Below, one piece after another: positions 7,206 through 15,645 of a stretch of 64,000 bases of DNA (the first letter of the stretch is position 1; every line of letters starts with the position of its first letter). This stretch comes from a virus. The notes beneath the pieces are model-generated. The model saw only the letters and a program-made list of their open reading frames with translations. It was not told the DNA's origin and did no database searches. Both the position numbers and the translations under genes were made by a program. The stretch is from IMG/VR virus record IMGVR_UViG_3300042305_002533, positions 62,001 through 126,000 of that record; one strand, given 5' to 3'.

Positions 7206-8919
7206 GAGTTCTTCTCCCTCCGTTGACACGTCAAACCTCGCCGATCCAGTCGCACTGAACGGCGCAAACCACCCGAACCCGGCGTTTGATTACCTCACGG
7301 GGTTCGTACCAAGAAAGCTCAAGGACCTTTTCAAGTGGGCCGAATACCTCGCGTTCAACTCGGCGCACATCTACGGCGTCGTAAGAAAGTTCGGGGAGTA
7401 CCCGATTACGTCGTTCGTCTATGACACGACGTCGCCGGACGAAAAGCAGCGGCATCAAGACCTGTTTGAAAAAAAGACGCGGCTCAAGGGGTTTCTAACG
7501 CAGGTCTCGTTTGATAAGTGGATTTACGGCAACGCGTTCGTGAGCGTCTTTGAGCCTATCAAGCGCTGGCTCCGTTGCACCAAGTGCCGCACAAAAGAAG
7601 ACGTAAAAGTCGCGGATTACAAGTACGTCGACACTTCAACGGCGTTCAAACTGAAGTGCCGGAACTGCGGCTTTGAAGGCGTGGCCGAGGTCGAGGATGA
7701 GAAGCTGATCGACCCGTCGAAGATCAACCTGATCCGATGGGACCCGAAGCTCATCGACATTGACCACAACCCCGTAACCGGACAGAGCGTCTACTACTAC
7801 ACGATTCCGCGAACGCTCGTGCAGCAGGTCAAAGAGGGCAATAAGCATCTGATCGGCACCATGCCGATGGAGATGCTCAAAGCCATGAAGGCCAAGAAGA
7901 CCTTCAAATTTGCCGACGGTCAGATTTTTCACCTGAAAGTTCCAGGACCGGCGGGCGTGGAGTCGCAGTGGGGCTTCCCCCCGATCACCAGCGCCATCAA
8001 GCTCTTTTTGTTCGCCGCGATCCTTCGGCGCGCGAACGAGGCCATCGCGCTTGAGCACATCACGCCGTTTCGCGTAATTCACCCGCAAACCGCGTCAGGC
8101 AACGGCGATCCGCTTCTACAGCTCAATCTCGAAGAGTGGCGGCGAGAGCTGGAGAAAAATTACAAGCAATTCCGCAAAGACCCTCTGCGTATGCAGTTTT
8201 CACCCGTGCCCATCGGCGTCCAAAACGTCGGCGGAGACGGCCGCGCAATGCTGACGCTCGGCGAGCTACAGGAAGCGGAGAAGAACATTGTCCTGTCCAT
8301 GGGCGTGCCCATGGAGTTCCTGGCGGGCGGACTTGGGCAGATGCGCGGCGAGGTTACGCTGCGCATGTTGGAAAACCAGCTGCAAACGCACATCGAGGAC
8401 CTGAACGGGCTGATCCAGTGGGTCGAAGGAAAGTGCGCACGCTTCTTGGGCTGGGCTTCAATCCCGATGCGCCTCGCGGAGTTCAAGCTGCTTGACGACG
8501 TTGAGAACAAGCAGATTTACTTCCAGCTCTGGCAGCAGGGTAAGATCAGCGATACAAAGATCGGTGAACTCTTCGGCATCGACTGGGAGCACGAGCGCAA
8601 GCAGAAGATGGAAGATGTCTTGAGCGAAATGAAATCGCAGATGCAGCTTGAAGCTGCGCAGAAGAAGCTGCAGAACGCGCTCTCGCAACAGGCGGCAAAC
8701 AAAGCACAGATGTCTCAAAACCCGGCGCAGTACGACCAGCAGGCAATTATCGCGCAGGCCGATCAGATCGCCCAAGAGTTCGCCCAAATGGACATCGGCA
8801 CGCGCCGATCGCGCATGGACGCACTCAAGAACGAGGACCTCATCATGGCCTCGGTGGTGCGCGAGCGGCTTGAGCAGATGCAGCAAGACCAGGCAGCAGC
8901 ACAGCGGGCACAGGGATGA
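7204..8919 (+). CDS. Portal protein with inserted zinc ribbon
   Basis: A 571-residue protein with the features of tailed-phage portals: an N-terminal wing, a central ALxRANEAIALEH region, the GVPMEFLAGG and LRMLENQ stem/crown segments and a Gln-rich C-terminal coiled tail. It forms the dodecameric DNA channel at the capsid vertex and docks the terminase. An unusual insert carries CTKC (C125, C128) and CRNC (C152, C155), a four-Cys zinc ribbon in the wing region. It starts the plus-strand virion module. The start codon overlaps the divergent helicase start (CCATGA at 7202-7207) and has only a weak ribosome site. The large terminase is not in the window. Confidence 0.88.
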   Translation: MSSSPSVDTSNLADPVALNGANHPNPAFDYLTGFVPRKLKDLFKWAEYLAFNSAHIYGVVRKFGEYPITSFVYDTTSPDEKQRHQDLFEKKTRLKGFLTQVSFDKWIYGNAFVSVFEPIKRWLRCTKCRTKEDVKVADYKYVDTSTAFKLKCRNCGFEGVAEVEDEKLIDPSKINLIRWDPKLIDIDHNPVTGQSVYYYTIPRTLVQQVKEGNKHLIGTMPMEMLKAMKAKKTFKFADGQIFHLKVPGPAGVESQWGFPPITSAIKLFLFAAILRRANEAIALEHITPFRVIHPQTASGNGDPLLQLNLEEWRRELEKNYKQFRKDPLRMQFSPVPIGVQNVGGDGRAMLTLGELQEAEKNIVLSMGVPMEFLAGGLGQMRGEVTLRMLENQLQTHIEDLNGLIQWVEGKCARFLGWASIPMRLAEFKLLDDVENKQIYFQLWQQGKISDTKIGELFGIDWEHERKQKMEDVLSEMKSQMQLEAAQKKLQNALSQQAANKAQMSQNPAQYDQQAIIAQADQIAQEFAQMDIGTRRSRMDALKNEDLIMASVVRERLEQMQQDQAAAQRAQG

Positions 8920-9362
8920 GCGACGACTTCGGCAAATTTATCGATCAAGCGCAAACGGCAGACCGCGTCGAGAGCCGGTTTGCCGGGCTTGAATCTGAGC
9001 TAGAGGTTCACGCCGGGACCAAGAAGAAAGCCAAGTACACCTACGAGTGCCGGGTGTTCACGGTCTTTCGGCCTTGGCAGGAGTGTCATCGGTGCCAGAA
9101 AGCGTTTCGTCCAAAAAAGAACGCAGAAGGCCAGTGGGAAGACCCGGACCTGGAGATGCCGGAAGACGAAGACTACATCTGCCCCCATAACGAGATGGCG
9201 GAGTACTCACAGCTCGTCAACAAGATTTCACGGGGTGAGGCGCGTCTGATTCGCCGCTCTTTGGAAACGCTGAAGACCGGCGTCGTGCAAGCGCTACTTG
9301 AATGGGGCGAGCCGAACTTCACGGACAAAAAAGAAGAGCCAGAGCCGTTTCCACGGCTCTGA
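8916..9362 (+). CDS. Hypothetical Cys-containing protein after portal
   Basis: A 148-residue protein that overlaps the portal stop by ATGA. It has CHRC and, about 40 residues later, CPH, so a zinc site is likely. The C-terminal part is helical (QLVNKISRGEARLIRRSLE). No family recognised; the position suggests a head-assembly or packaging role. A one-mismatch copy of the dispersed palindrome lies at 9227-9239. The 3' end overlaps a hairpin that serves the convergent gene. Confidence 0.7.
   Translation: MSDDFGKFIDQAQTADRVESRFAGLESELEVHAGTKKKAKYTYECRVFTVFRPWQECHRCQKAFRPKKNAEGQWEDPDLEMPEDEDYICPHNEMAEYSQLVNKISRGEARLIRRSLETLKTGVVQALLEWGEPNFTDKKEEPEPFPRL
9227..9239. repeat. Dispersed palindrome, one mismatch
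   Basis: TTCACGGGGTGAG, inside the 8916-9362 gene; last A changed to G. Confidence 0.6.
9328..9361 (-). terminator. Rho-independent terminator of the 9373-9651 gene
   Basis: A 9-bp perfect stem (9340-9348 with 9353-9361) and a TTCC loop. On the minus strand it is followed by a GGCTCTTCTTTTTT tract. It lies under the 3' end of the plus-strand gene and supports a transcribed minus-strand gene here. Confidence 0.65.
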
Positions 9363-9372
9363 CTCTCCGGGC

Positions 9373-9651
9373 TCACTCGTTCGGGGTCACCCTACGAGCG
9401 AGCCGTCTCTGAATGGCGACGACACTCGCCTCCCAGGCGTTCTCCTGGGGGATGGCGTCGTCGGCGAAGAACTGAGACCAGTTCTTTTCCCTTCTCTCCT
9501 TCCGCCATTCCTGGCGGTTGGCGTTCTTGTACGTGGCCGCCATCAGAGGATGACCACCAACCAGAGGACCGACGTAATGCACATGAAAAACCTCGTTGTC
9601 CGTCACGGACACAATCGTCGCGTGACAATTTCTTTTACCAGCAACACCCAC
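9373..9651 (-). CDS. Small hypothetical protein, antisense island before RNA polymerase
   Basis: The 304-nt gap between the portal-associated gene and the RNA polymerase gene has no plus-strand gene. The minus strand holds a frame of at least 92 codons that looks like a real protein (HVHYVGPLVGGHPLM, then a basic/aromatic RQEWRKERREKNWSQFF). A terminator follows it. The frame stays open further upstream over the polymerase start, but that part is shadow sequence; a GTG at 9651 is the best start I can see and it has no Shine-Dalgarno sequence. No family recognised. Confidence 0.5.
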   Translation of the reverse strand: MGVAGKRNCHATIVSVTDNEVFHVHYVGPLVGGHPLMAATYKNANRQEWRKERREKNWSQFFADDAIPQENAWEASVVAIQRRLARRVTPNE

Positions 9652-9666
9652 TAAAATTTCGAAGCC

Positions 9667-12600
9667 ATGACTCAGCTGACGCCCGTACTCACCGACGCCG
9701 AAACGCTTCGCGGGAAGATTCACGAGAAGGTCACGGGCGCGCTTACCAACGTGTTCCCGATGGACCTCAAAGGGCGCACGCTTGAGGTGAAGGACATCAA
9801 AGTCCATCACCGGGACTACTCGTCCGACGAGCAGAAGAAAGCCCTGCTGAGCGGCGACTCCCTGCAGACGCCGGTGAAGGGGACGTTGGTGCTCAAGGGC
9901 GCCGATGGGCGTGTGATCGACGAGGCGAAAAACTTTACCCTCGTCCACATCCCGTACATGACGCCACGGCACACCGTGATCGCGGACGGCAACGAGTATC
10001 AGTTCGCAAATCAGATTCGCCGTAAGCCCGGCGTGTACACGCAGCGCGCCGAAAACGGAGAGCTCAAGACGATCTTCAACACGGGTCGGGGCGATAACTT
10101 CAATCTCAGCTTCAACGAAGCCAAGGGCACGTTCTCGCTACAGTACGGAACGAGCAACATTCCGCTCTACGCAACCTTACGGGGCTTGGGCGTAACGCAC
10201 GACGAGATCTCCAAGCATCTCGGAGAAGGCGTCGCCAAGGCCAATCAAGTCGCGCACGAAAAGCACATTGATACGGCGATCTCGAAGCTCTACCAGAAGC
10301 TCGAACACCCGGCCGTTTACGACCCGAAACTCCCGCACGTCGCCAAAGCCGAAGCGATCAAAAAGAAGTACAGCATCGCGTCGCTTGACCCGGACGTGAC
10401 CGAGCACACGCTGGGGCAAGCGCACGACCGCGTAACCCCGACCGCGCTTCTTCACGCCGCGAAAAAGATGCTCGCCGTGCACAACGGCAAAATCCCGGTC
10501 GACGATACCGACTCGCTGACCTTCAAGACCTTCCACGCCGTCGATGACTTCCTGGCCGAGCGCATTCGTCTGACGGCGCGCACCTGGACGCCCAAAGCCA
10601 AGATGGCGTTCAGCGGCAAGAACAACATTCGTGAGGCGCTACGCCCCGCGCCCTTCTCGGATTCGATCCGCAAGTTCGTGACGACGTCGTCTTTGACGGC
10701 CGTGCCCAGCGGAATCAACCCGCTGGAGCTCATGGATCACGCCGTGAAAGTCACGTCGCTCGGAGAGGGCGGGATCAGCTCTGACCGTGCGATTCCTCTT
10801 GACGCCCGCATGACGCACGCGACGCACTTCGGGGCGCTTGATCCAATACGCACGCCTGAGTGTTTAACCGGCGACGCCGAAGTCTTTACCGCAACGGGCT
10901 GGAAGCGCGCTGACGCCCTTACAGAATCGGACGCCCTCGCTTGCCGGATCGACGGTCGCCTTGAGTTTCATAAACCCGAACGGCTGATTGCCGCGCACTA
11001 TTCGGGCCCACTTCACGGCGTGAACACAGGGAAACTTGAGTACCTGGTCACTCCAAACCACCGCGTTTGGTGCGCTCCCGTAGACGCCGTGTACCCCCTT
11101 GATCAACCCCACGGAACTGGTTGGCGGTTTAGTCGCGCTGATGAAATTCACGCAAAACCTCGCGTATTTGATACTGGGCACGGCGCATTTATTGGAGCAG
11201 GGCCGGACACATTTCAACTGCCTGAAGTCGACGGCGCGCATAATGTGCGGAACGCCGGGCCTATCCCTATGCCGGATTGGGCAGCGTTCATGGGCTGGTA
11301 CCTTTCCGAGGGCTCGATTGGTCGGCACGAAGGGCGCCTGACGCACGTCCTTATTTCCCAAGACCGCACGGCTAATCCCGACTGTTGTGATGCTATCGAA
11401 GCCCTACTTTCTAGGCTGCCGTTTGGCTGGAGGTATGACGCCGCTAGCCGGGCGTTCGCCATTAGCGGAAAACAGCTTGCGAGTTACTTAGAGCCTTTTG
11501 GTTTTTCCCAGGATAAGTACATTCCCGAGTCCTTCTTCAATACCTCTATTGAAGCCCGGGAAAATTTGCTTGAAGCCTTACTGTTGGGCGACGGGCGAAT
11601 CAACAGCGTTCGGGCTACCGGCAAAAATTACAAACAGCAAGTGTTCTGCACTACGAGTGCCCGTCTTGCAGAAGGAGTTGAACGGTTAGCCATCTCTCTA
11701 GGAAAATCGCCTAGGACTCGTCGCTACTCAGATAAGCGAGAAGAGCGATATCTTGATACCTATGAAGTTCGCCTGCTCCGCGACCGGTATCGGCAAGCGG
11801 TTCCTAGAAAAGGCCACTACTACGTAAGGCTCCACGACGGGCTGGTGTATTGCGCCACCGTTCCGGGTGGGCTGATGTACATCCGCTATGGCGCTGGGAT
11901 TGGACACTGGTCCGGTAACTCAGGCCATGCCGGTGTAGACATCCGCGCAACCATCGCCGCGCACCGAGATGACCGGGGAAACTTCTACACGGCCATGAAG
12001 GACGTGAAGACCGGGAAACAGGTCTTCGTGCGAGCCGGCGACCTCGTCAAAAACGTCGTGGCGTTCCCCGGGCAAAACCTCAAGGGGGGCGTCAAAGCGT
12101 TCGTCAACGGGAAGATTGAAGAAGTGCCGGGCTCACGGGTGACGCACGAGATGCTGCACCTGTCGCACCAGTACTCACCGGCGACGAGCCTCATCCCGAT
12201 GATTCACAACATCCAGGGCAACCGCGCGATCATGGGTTCCAAGATGGGAACTCAGGCGCTACCCCTGCTTGATCGGGAGACGCCCTACGTCCAGGTAAAG
12301 AGCCATCTGCCGGGCGAGGTGTCGTTTGAAAAGGTCTACGGGCATCTGACCGTGCCGACATCGCCGGTGCACGGGACGGTGGAGAAGATCCAGGACGGGT
12401 ACATTTATATCCGGCCGCACGGGGAGAAGAAGGCCGAGGACCGCCCCGTCCTTGAGCAGCGGAAGCTCGGGCCGCACACGTTCAACCTGGAGATGATGCG
12501 CCACCAGTTTGAAGACGCCCCTGGCAGGCTCACGACCCGGTCGGGCAACTGGGACTACGGACATCTCCCCGGCTACACGGGGCCTGATGGCGACTCCCTC

Positions 12601-15600
12601 GACTTCTTCGTCGGCGACCACCCCGACGGGCACATCTTCTCGTTCGACAAGCAGCACAACGCCGACGGCAAGGGCTGGAAGACCACGGACACAAAGTTTG
12701 TGGTGGGCGTGACGCCCGAGCAGAAGGCGGAGTTCCGTCGCCGTCAGGCCGTGTACAACTCGGGGCCCGCACCCATGCGGCACGCGAACATCCGAGAGTT
12801 CAAGGACTGGAATCACCTTCAGCAGCACATCAACGAGCACTTCAAGAACGAGAAGGTCGCCGCTGCCAAGGACGACGGCCTCATCAAAGTCCCCTACGAA
12901 ACGAACTTTCCGTTCCCCTCGAAGACCTACCTGCATCACGACATTCAGGTAAAGCCGGGACAGACGGTTCAGCAGGGGCAGCGCCTTGGCGACTCGAACT
13001 TCACGCGCAACGGCACGCTCGCGCTCGGGAAGAACCTGCTCGTCGGATACATGGCCTATCACGGCTTGAACTCCAACGACGCCGTCGTCATCAGCGAAAG
13101 CTGCTCCAAAAAGCTCACCAGCGAGCACATGTACCGCGAGATCTACCCACTCTCGTCACAAATCGAGCTCTCGCGCGACAAGCACAAATCCTATTACGGC
13201 ACCAAGTTCACGCCGCAGCAGTACGCGAAGCTTGATGCTTCCGGCGTGATCAAGCCCGGTACGCGTGTTGACCCAAAAGACCCGCTCGTACTCGGGCTGA
13301 CGCGCGCTCAGATTCAAGGGCAAGACCTTCTCCTTGGGCGCATCTCGAAGTCGCTGACCAAGCCCTACAAAGACGTCGTGCTTCAATGGGAGCACGGCAC
13401 GCCCGGCGTGGTCGTTGAAGTCCTCCGAAGCTCGGGGCAGATCGCGATTCTGATCAAGACCCAGGAGCAGATGCAAGTCGGCGACAAGCTGGCCGGGCGT
13501 TACGGGAACAAGGGCGTCGTCGCGAAGATCGTCGCTGATCACGAAATGATTAAGGACGAGAAAGGCCGCCCGCTCGATCTCATCCTGACGTCCGCTGGCG
13601 TCGTAAGCCGCATCAATCCCGCACAGGTCATCGAAACCGCCGTCGGCAAAGTCGTCGAGAAGACGGGCAAGCCCATTCTCTACGACAACCAGGAGCACAA
13701 GGACGCCGTTCAGTGGGCCAAGGGGCTTTTGAAAGAGCACGGCATCAAAGACAAAGAGCACGTCTTTGACCCTGTGACCAAACGGACGATCGTCGGGCCT
13801 GACGGCAAGGGCGTACTCGTCGGGCGGCAGTTCATCTACAAGCTCTTCAAGAGTACGGACACAAACTTCTCAGGCCACGGCGTCGGCCCGTACGACGTAA
13901 ACGAACAGCCCCTGAAGACTGGCGGGGACGAGAGCGCCAAGGGCATCGGCAAGATGGAGTTCGACGCCATCGTGGCCCACAACGCCCGTAACTTTCTGCA
14001 GGAGGCCGCGTCAATCAAAAGCCAGAAGAACGATGAGTTCTGGCGTGCGATCCAGCTCGGGATGCCGCTGCCGACCCCAAAGCCTTCGTTCGCCTTCAAC
14101 AAGTTCACCGCCATGCTTGAAGGCGCGGGGATCAAAGTCGACAAGCGGGGGTCGAAGTTCAAGCTCTTGCCGCTGACCGACAAAGACATCACACAGCGCA
14201 GCAAAGGCGCGATCACCGAAAAGGAAACGCTGATCGCCAAGAACCTGAAGCCGATTAAGGACGGACTCTTTGACCCGCTGAAGACAGGCGGGCCTCAAGG
14301 CACGCTGTACTCTCACATCGACCTCCATGAGCCGATCCCGAACCCGGTATTCACCGAGCCGGTGCGGCGCCTTCTCGGGCTGTCCACAAAAGACTTCGAG
14401 CAGCGGCTACACGACCATGGCGGCGCGTGGTTTCACAAAGAGCTTCAAAAGATCGACGTTGACACGAAACTCAACGAGCTCACCAAGGCGATGAACAAAG
14501 CGGCGGGCCCTGAGCTCGACAACCTCGTCAAGCAGGTGAAGTACCTCCGCGCCCTGAAGAGCGAAAACCTGAAGCCCCACGAAGCTTACATCCTGTCCAA
14601 GGTGCCGGTGATTCCGCCGGTCTTTCGCCCGGTGCTGCCCGAAATGCGCGACCCGTCCAAGCTGATGGTTGCGGACGCCAACAAGCTTTACGGGCACCTT
14701 CTCGACACGAACAATACGCTCAAGACCACTGCCCTTGAGAGCGATCGCGGCAAGCACCGCGCCCTTGTCTTTAAGTCTGTCGGGGCGGTCTTCGGCATGA
14801 ATGACCCCGAGGACGAGAAGCTGCAGAAGCAGGAAGTGAAAGGCTTCCTACAGAATATTGCAGGCGTGGGCTCCCCGAAGGGCGGCTTCTTTCAGCGCAG
14901 GCTCATGCGCCGAACGCAAGACGTATCAGGACGTGGAACGGCCGTGCCGGACGGAAACCTCGGCATGGATGAAGTGGGCATTCCGGAGCAGATGCTCTGG
15001 CAGATGCTCGACAAACTCATCGTGGCGCGCCTGGTCCGGCAGGGATACTCAGCCCTGCAGGCGCGCGAACTTGTCGACAAAAAAGCGCCCGTCGCCCGCG
15101 AAGCTATGCTGGCTGAAAGTCGTGAGCGTCCCGTACTGATCAACCGCGCGCCGACGCTTCACCGCTGGTCGGTTGTGGCCGCGTATCCAAAGCCGGTGCA
15201 GGGCAAGACGATCCGCGTCAACCCCTTCGTCGAGAAGGGCATGAACCTCGACTACGACGGCGACACCCTTCAGGTGCACGCGCCCGTTCAACCGGGGGCC
15301 GTCGAAGACGCAAAGAAGATGACGCTCAGCCAGATGCTCCTGGCGGACCAACAGCGTAACAAGCTCATGGCCTTCCCACAGCACGAGGCCATCATCGGCT
15401 TTACGCTGGCGTCAAAGGCCACACCTACGGGACCGGCGCACCGATTCAAGACGCGCGACGAAGCCATGGCCGCGTGGCGTTCCGGCAAACTCAAGCTCAC
15501 GGATGGCGTCATCATCGAGCACGAAAAGAAAGCGGGAGCCGACGATTTTAGCGAGCCTTTAGACGGCACGCCGATGACGTCTGACGACGCGCTATGCTAT

Positions 15601-15645
15601 TACCCAGCGGAGAGTGTGACGGGCTATGAACCGCAAGCTAGCTGA
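9667..15645 (+). CDS. DNA-directed RNA polymerase, beta fused to N-terminal beta-prime, with intein and pyrophosphatase-like insert
   Basis: A 1992-residue precursor. Residues ~50-398 match the beta N-terminal lobes and end in DPIRTPE. An intein fills 399-751. Beta continues (IHNIQGNRAIMGSKMGTQA; then, after the insert at ~945-1060, GYMAYHGLNSNDAVVISES; active-site segment GDKLAGRYGNKG near 1272). The beta-prime part starts near 1530 (GLFDPLKTGG) and includes RRLMRRTQDVSGRG, LINRAPTLHRW and the catalytic loop NLDYDGD at 1860-1866, which keeps all three Mg-binding Asp of NADFDGD. It stops ~130 residues later; the rest of beta-prime is the 17901-19706 gene. The N-terminal zinc domain of beta-prime is missing. 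No alpha or omega gene is seen. Position among virion genes suggests the enzyme may be packaged. Confidence 0.93.
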   Translation: MTQLTPVLTDAETLRGKIHEKVTGALTNVFPMDLKGRTLEVKDIKVHHRDYSSDEQKKALLSGDSLQTPVKGTLVLKGADGRVIDEAKNFTLVHIPYMTPRHTVIADGNEYQFANQIRRKPGVYTQRAENGELKTIFNTGRGDNFNLSFNEAKGTFSLQYGTSNIPLYATLRGLGVTHDEISKHLGEGVAKANQVAHEKHIDTAISKLYQKLEHPAVYDPKLPHVAKAEAIKKKYSIASLDPDVTEHTLGQAHDRVTPTALLHAAKKMLAVHNGKIPVDDTDSLTFKTFHAVDDFLAERIRLTARTWTPKAKMAFSGKNNIREALRPAPFSDSIRKFVTTSSLTAVPSGINPLELMDHAVKVTSLGEGGISSDRAIPLDARMTHATHFGALDPIRTPECLTGDAEVFTATGWKRADALTESDALACRIDGRLEFHKPERLIAAHYSGPLHGVNTGKLEYLVTPNHRVWCAPVDAVYPLDQPHGTGWRFSRADEIHAKPRVFDTGHGAFIGAGPDTFQLPEVDGAHNVRNAGPIPMPDWAAFMGWYLSEGSIGRHEGRLTHVLISQDRTANPDCCDAIEALLSRLPFGWRYDAASRAFAISGKQLASYLEPFGFSQDKYIPESFFNTSIEARENLLEALLLGDGRINSVRATGKNYKQQVFCTTSARLAEGVERLAISLGKSPRTRRYSDKREERYLDTYEVRLLRDRYRQAVPRKGHYYVRLHDGLVYCATVPGGLMYIRYGAGIGHWSGNSGHAGVDIRATIAAHRDDRGNFYTAMKDVKTGKQVFVRAGDLVKNVVAFPGQNLKGGVKAFVNGKIEEVPGSRVTHEMLHLSHQYSPATSLIPMIHNIQGNRAIMGSKMGTQALPLLDRETPYVQVKSHLPGEVSFEKVYGHLTVPTSPVHGTVEKIQDGYIYIRPHGEKKAEDRPVLEQRKLGPHTFNLEMMRHQFEDAPGRLTTRSGNWDYGHLPGYTGPDGDSLDFFVGDHPDGHIFSFDKQHNADGKGWKTTDTKFVVGVTPEQKAEFRRRQAVYNSGPAPMRHANIREFKDWNHLQQHINEHFKNEKVAAAKDDGLIKVPYETNFPFPSKTYLHHDIQVKPGQTVQQGQRLGDSNFTRNGTLALGKNLLVGYMAYHGLNSNDAVVISESCSKKLTSEHMYREIYPLSSQIELSRDKHKSYYGTKFTPQQYAKLDASGVIKPGTRVDPKDPLVLGLTRAQIQGQDLLLGRISKSLTKPYKDVVLQWEHGTPGVVVEVLRSSGQIAILIKTQEQMQVGDKLAGRYGNKGVVAKIVADHEMIKDEKGRPLDLILTSAGVVSRINPAQVIETAVGKVVEKTGKPILYDNQEHKDAVQWAKGLLKEHGIKDKEHVFDPVTKRTIVGPDGKGVLVGRQFIYKLFKSTDTNFSGHGVGPYDVNEQPLKTGGDESAKGIGKMEFDAIVAHNARNFLQEAASIKSQKNDEFWRAIQLGMPLPTPKPSFAFNKFTAMLEGAGIKVDKRGSKFKLLPLTDKDITQRSKGAITEKETLIAKNLKPIKDGLFDPLKTGGPQGTLYSHIDLHEPIPNPVFTEPVRRLLGLSTKDFEQRLHDHGGAWFHKELQKIDVDTKLNELTKAMNKAAGPELDNLVKQVKYLRALKSENLKPHEAYILSKVPVIPPVFRPVLPEMRDPSKLMVADANKLYGHLLDTNNTLKTTALESDRGKHRALVFKSVGAVFGMNDPEDEKLQKQEVKGFLQNIAGVGSPKGGFFQRRLMRRTQDVSGRGTAVPDGNLGMDEVGIPEQMLWQMLDKLIVARLVRQGYSALQARELVDKKAPVAREAMLAESRERPVLINRAPTLHRWSVVAAYPKPVQGKTIRVNPFVEKGMNLDYDGDTLQVHAPVQPGAVEDAKKMTLSQMLLADQQRNKLMAFPQHEAIIGFTLASKATPTGPAHRFKTRDEAMAAWRSGKLKLTDGVIIEHEKKAGADDFSEPLDGTPMTSDDALCYYPAESVTGYEPQAS
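10736..10748. repeat. Dispersed palindrome, one mismatch
   Basis: ATCACGCCGTGAA, inside RNA polymerase beta, 113 bp before the intein. Confidence 0.65.
10861..11919 (+). other. Intein with LAGLIDADG endonuclease in RNA polymerase beta
   Basis: Residues 399-751 (353 aa). It starts with Cys (CLTGDAEVF), has the block B LVTPNHRVW, two LAGLIDADG-type helices (FMGWYLSEGS and LLEALLLGDGRI) and a C-terminal splice block ending GHWSGN, followed by extein Ser. Splicing would join TPE to SGHAGVDI, restoring the beta motif that reads TPEGQNIG in bacteria. A perfect dispersed palindrome lies inside (11012-11024). Boundaries are read directly from the splice motifs. Confidence 0.93.
11012..11024. repeat. 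Dispersed palindrome, TTCAC-GGC-GTGAA
   Basis: Perfect arms, inside the RNA polymerase intein; encodes LHGVNTG. Confidence 0.9.
12500..12855 (+). other. Family I pyrophosphatase-like domain inserted in RNA polymerase beta
   Basis: Residues ~945-1062 of the polymerase have no counterpart in bacterial beta. The segment has WDYGHLPG, then PDGDSLDFFVGD, then TTDTKFVVGV. These line up with the soluble pyrophosphatase motifs YGxxP, DGDPxD (three metal-binding Asp, all kept) and the later D-x-K. The flanks align with beta on either side (YIYIRPHG before; LIKVPYETNFP after). A homologous domain occurs in the 55949-57217 gene. Activity is inferred, not shown. Confidence 0.8.

Noticed and set aside
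9652-9972. N-terminal extension of the 9373-9651 gene over the polymerase start
   Set aside because: That part is antisense to conserved beta sequence and looks like shadow protein.
12259-13128. Long open frame antisense to RNA polymerase (289 codons)
   Set aside because: GC-rich codons leave the antisense frame open; product is Val/Leu/Arg/Asp-rich low-complexity sequence, and the sense strand is clearly polymerase.
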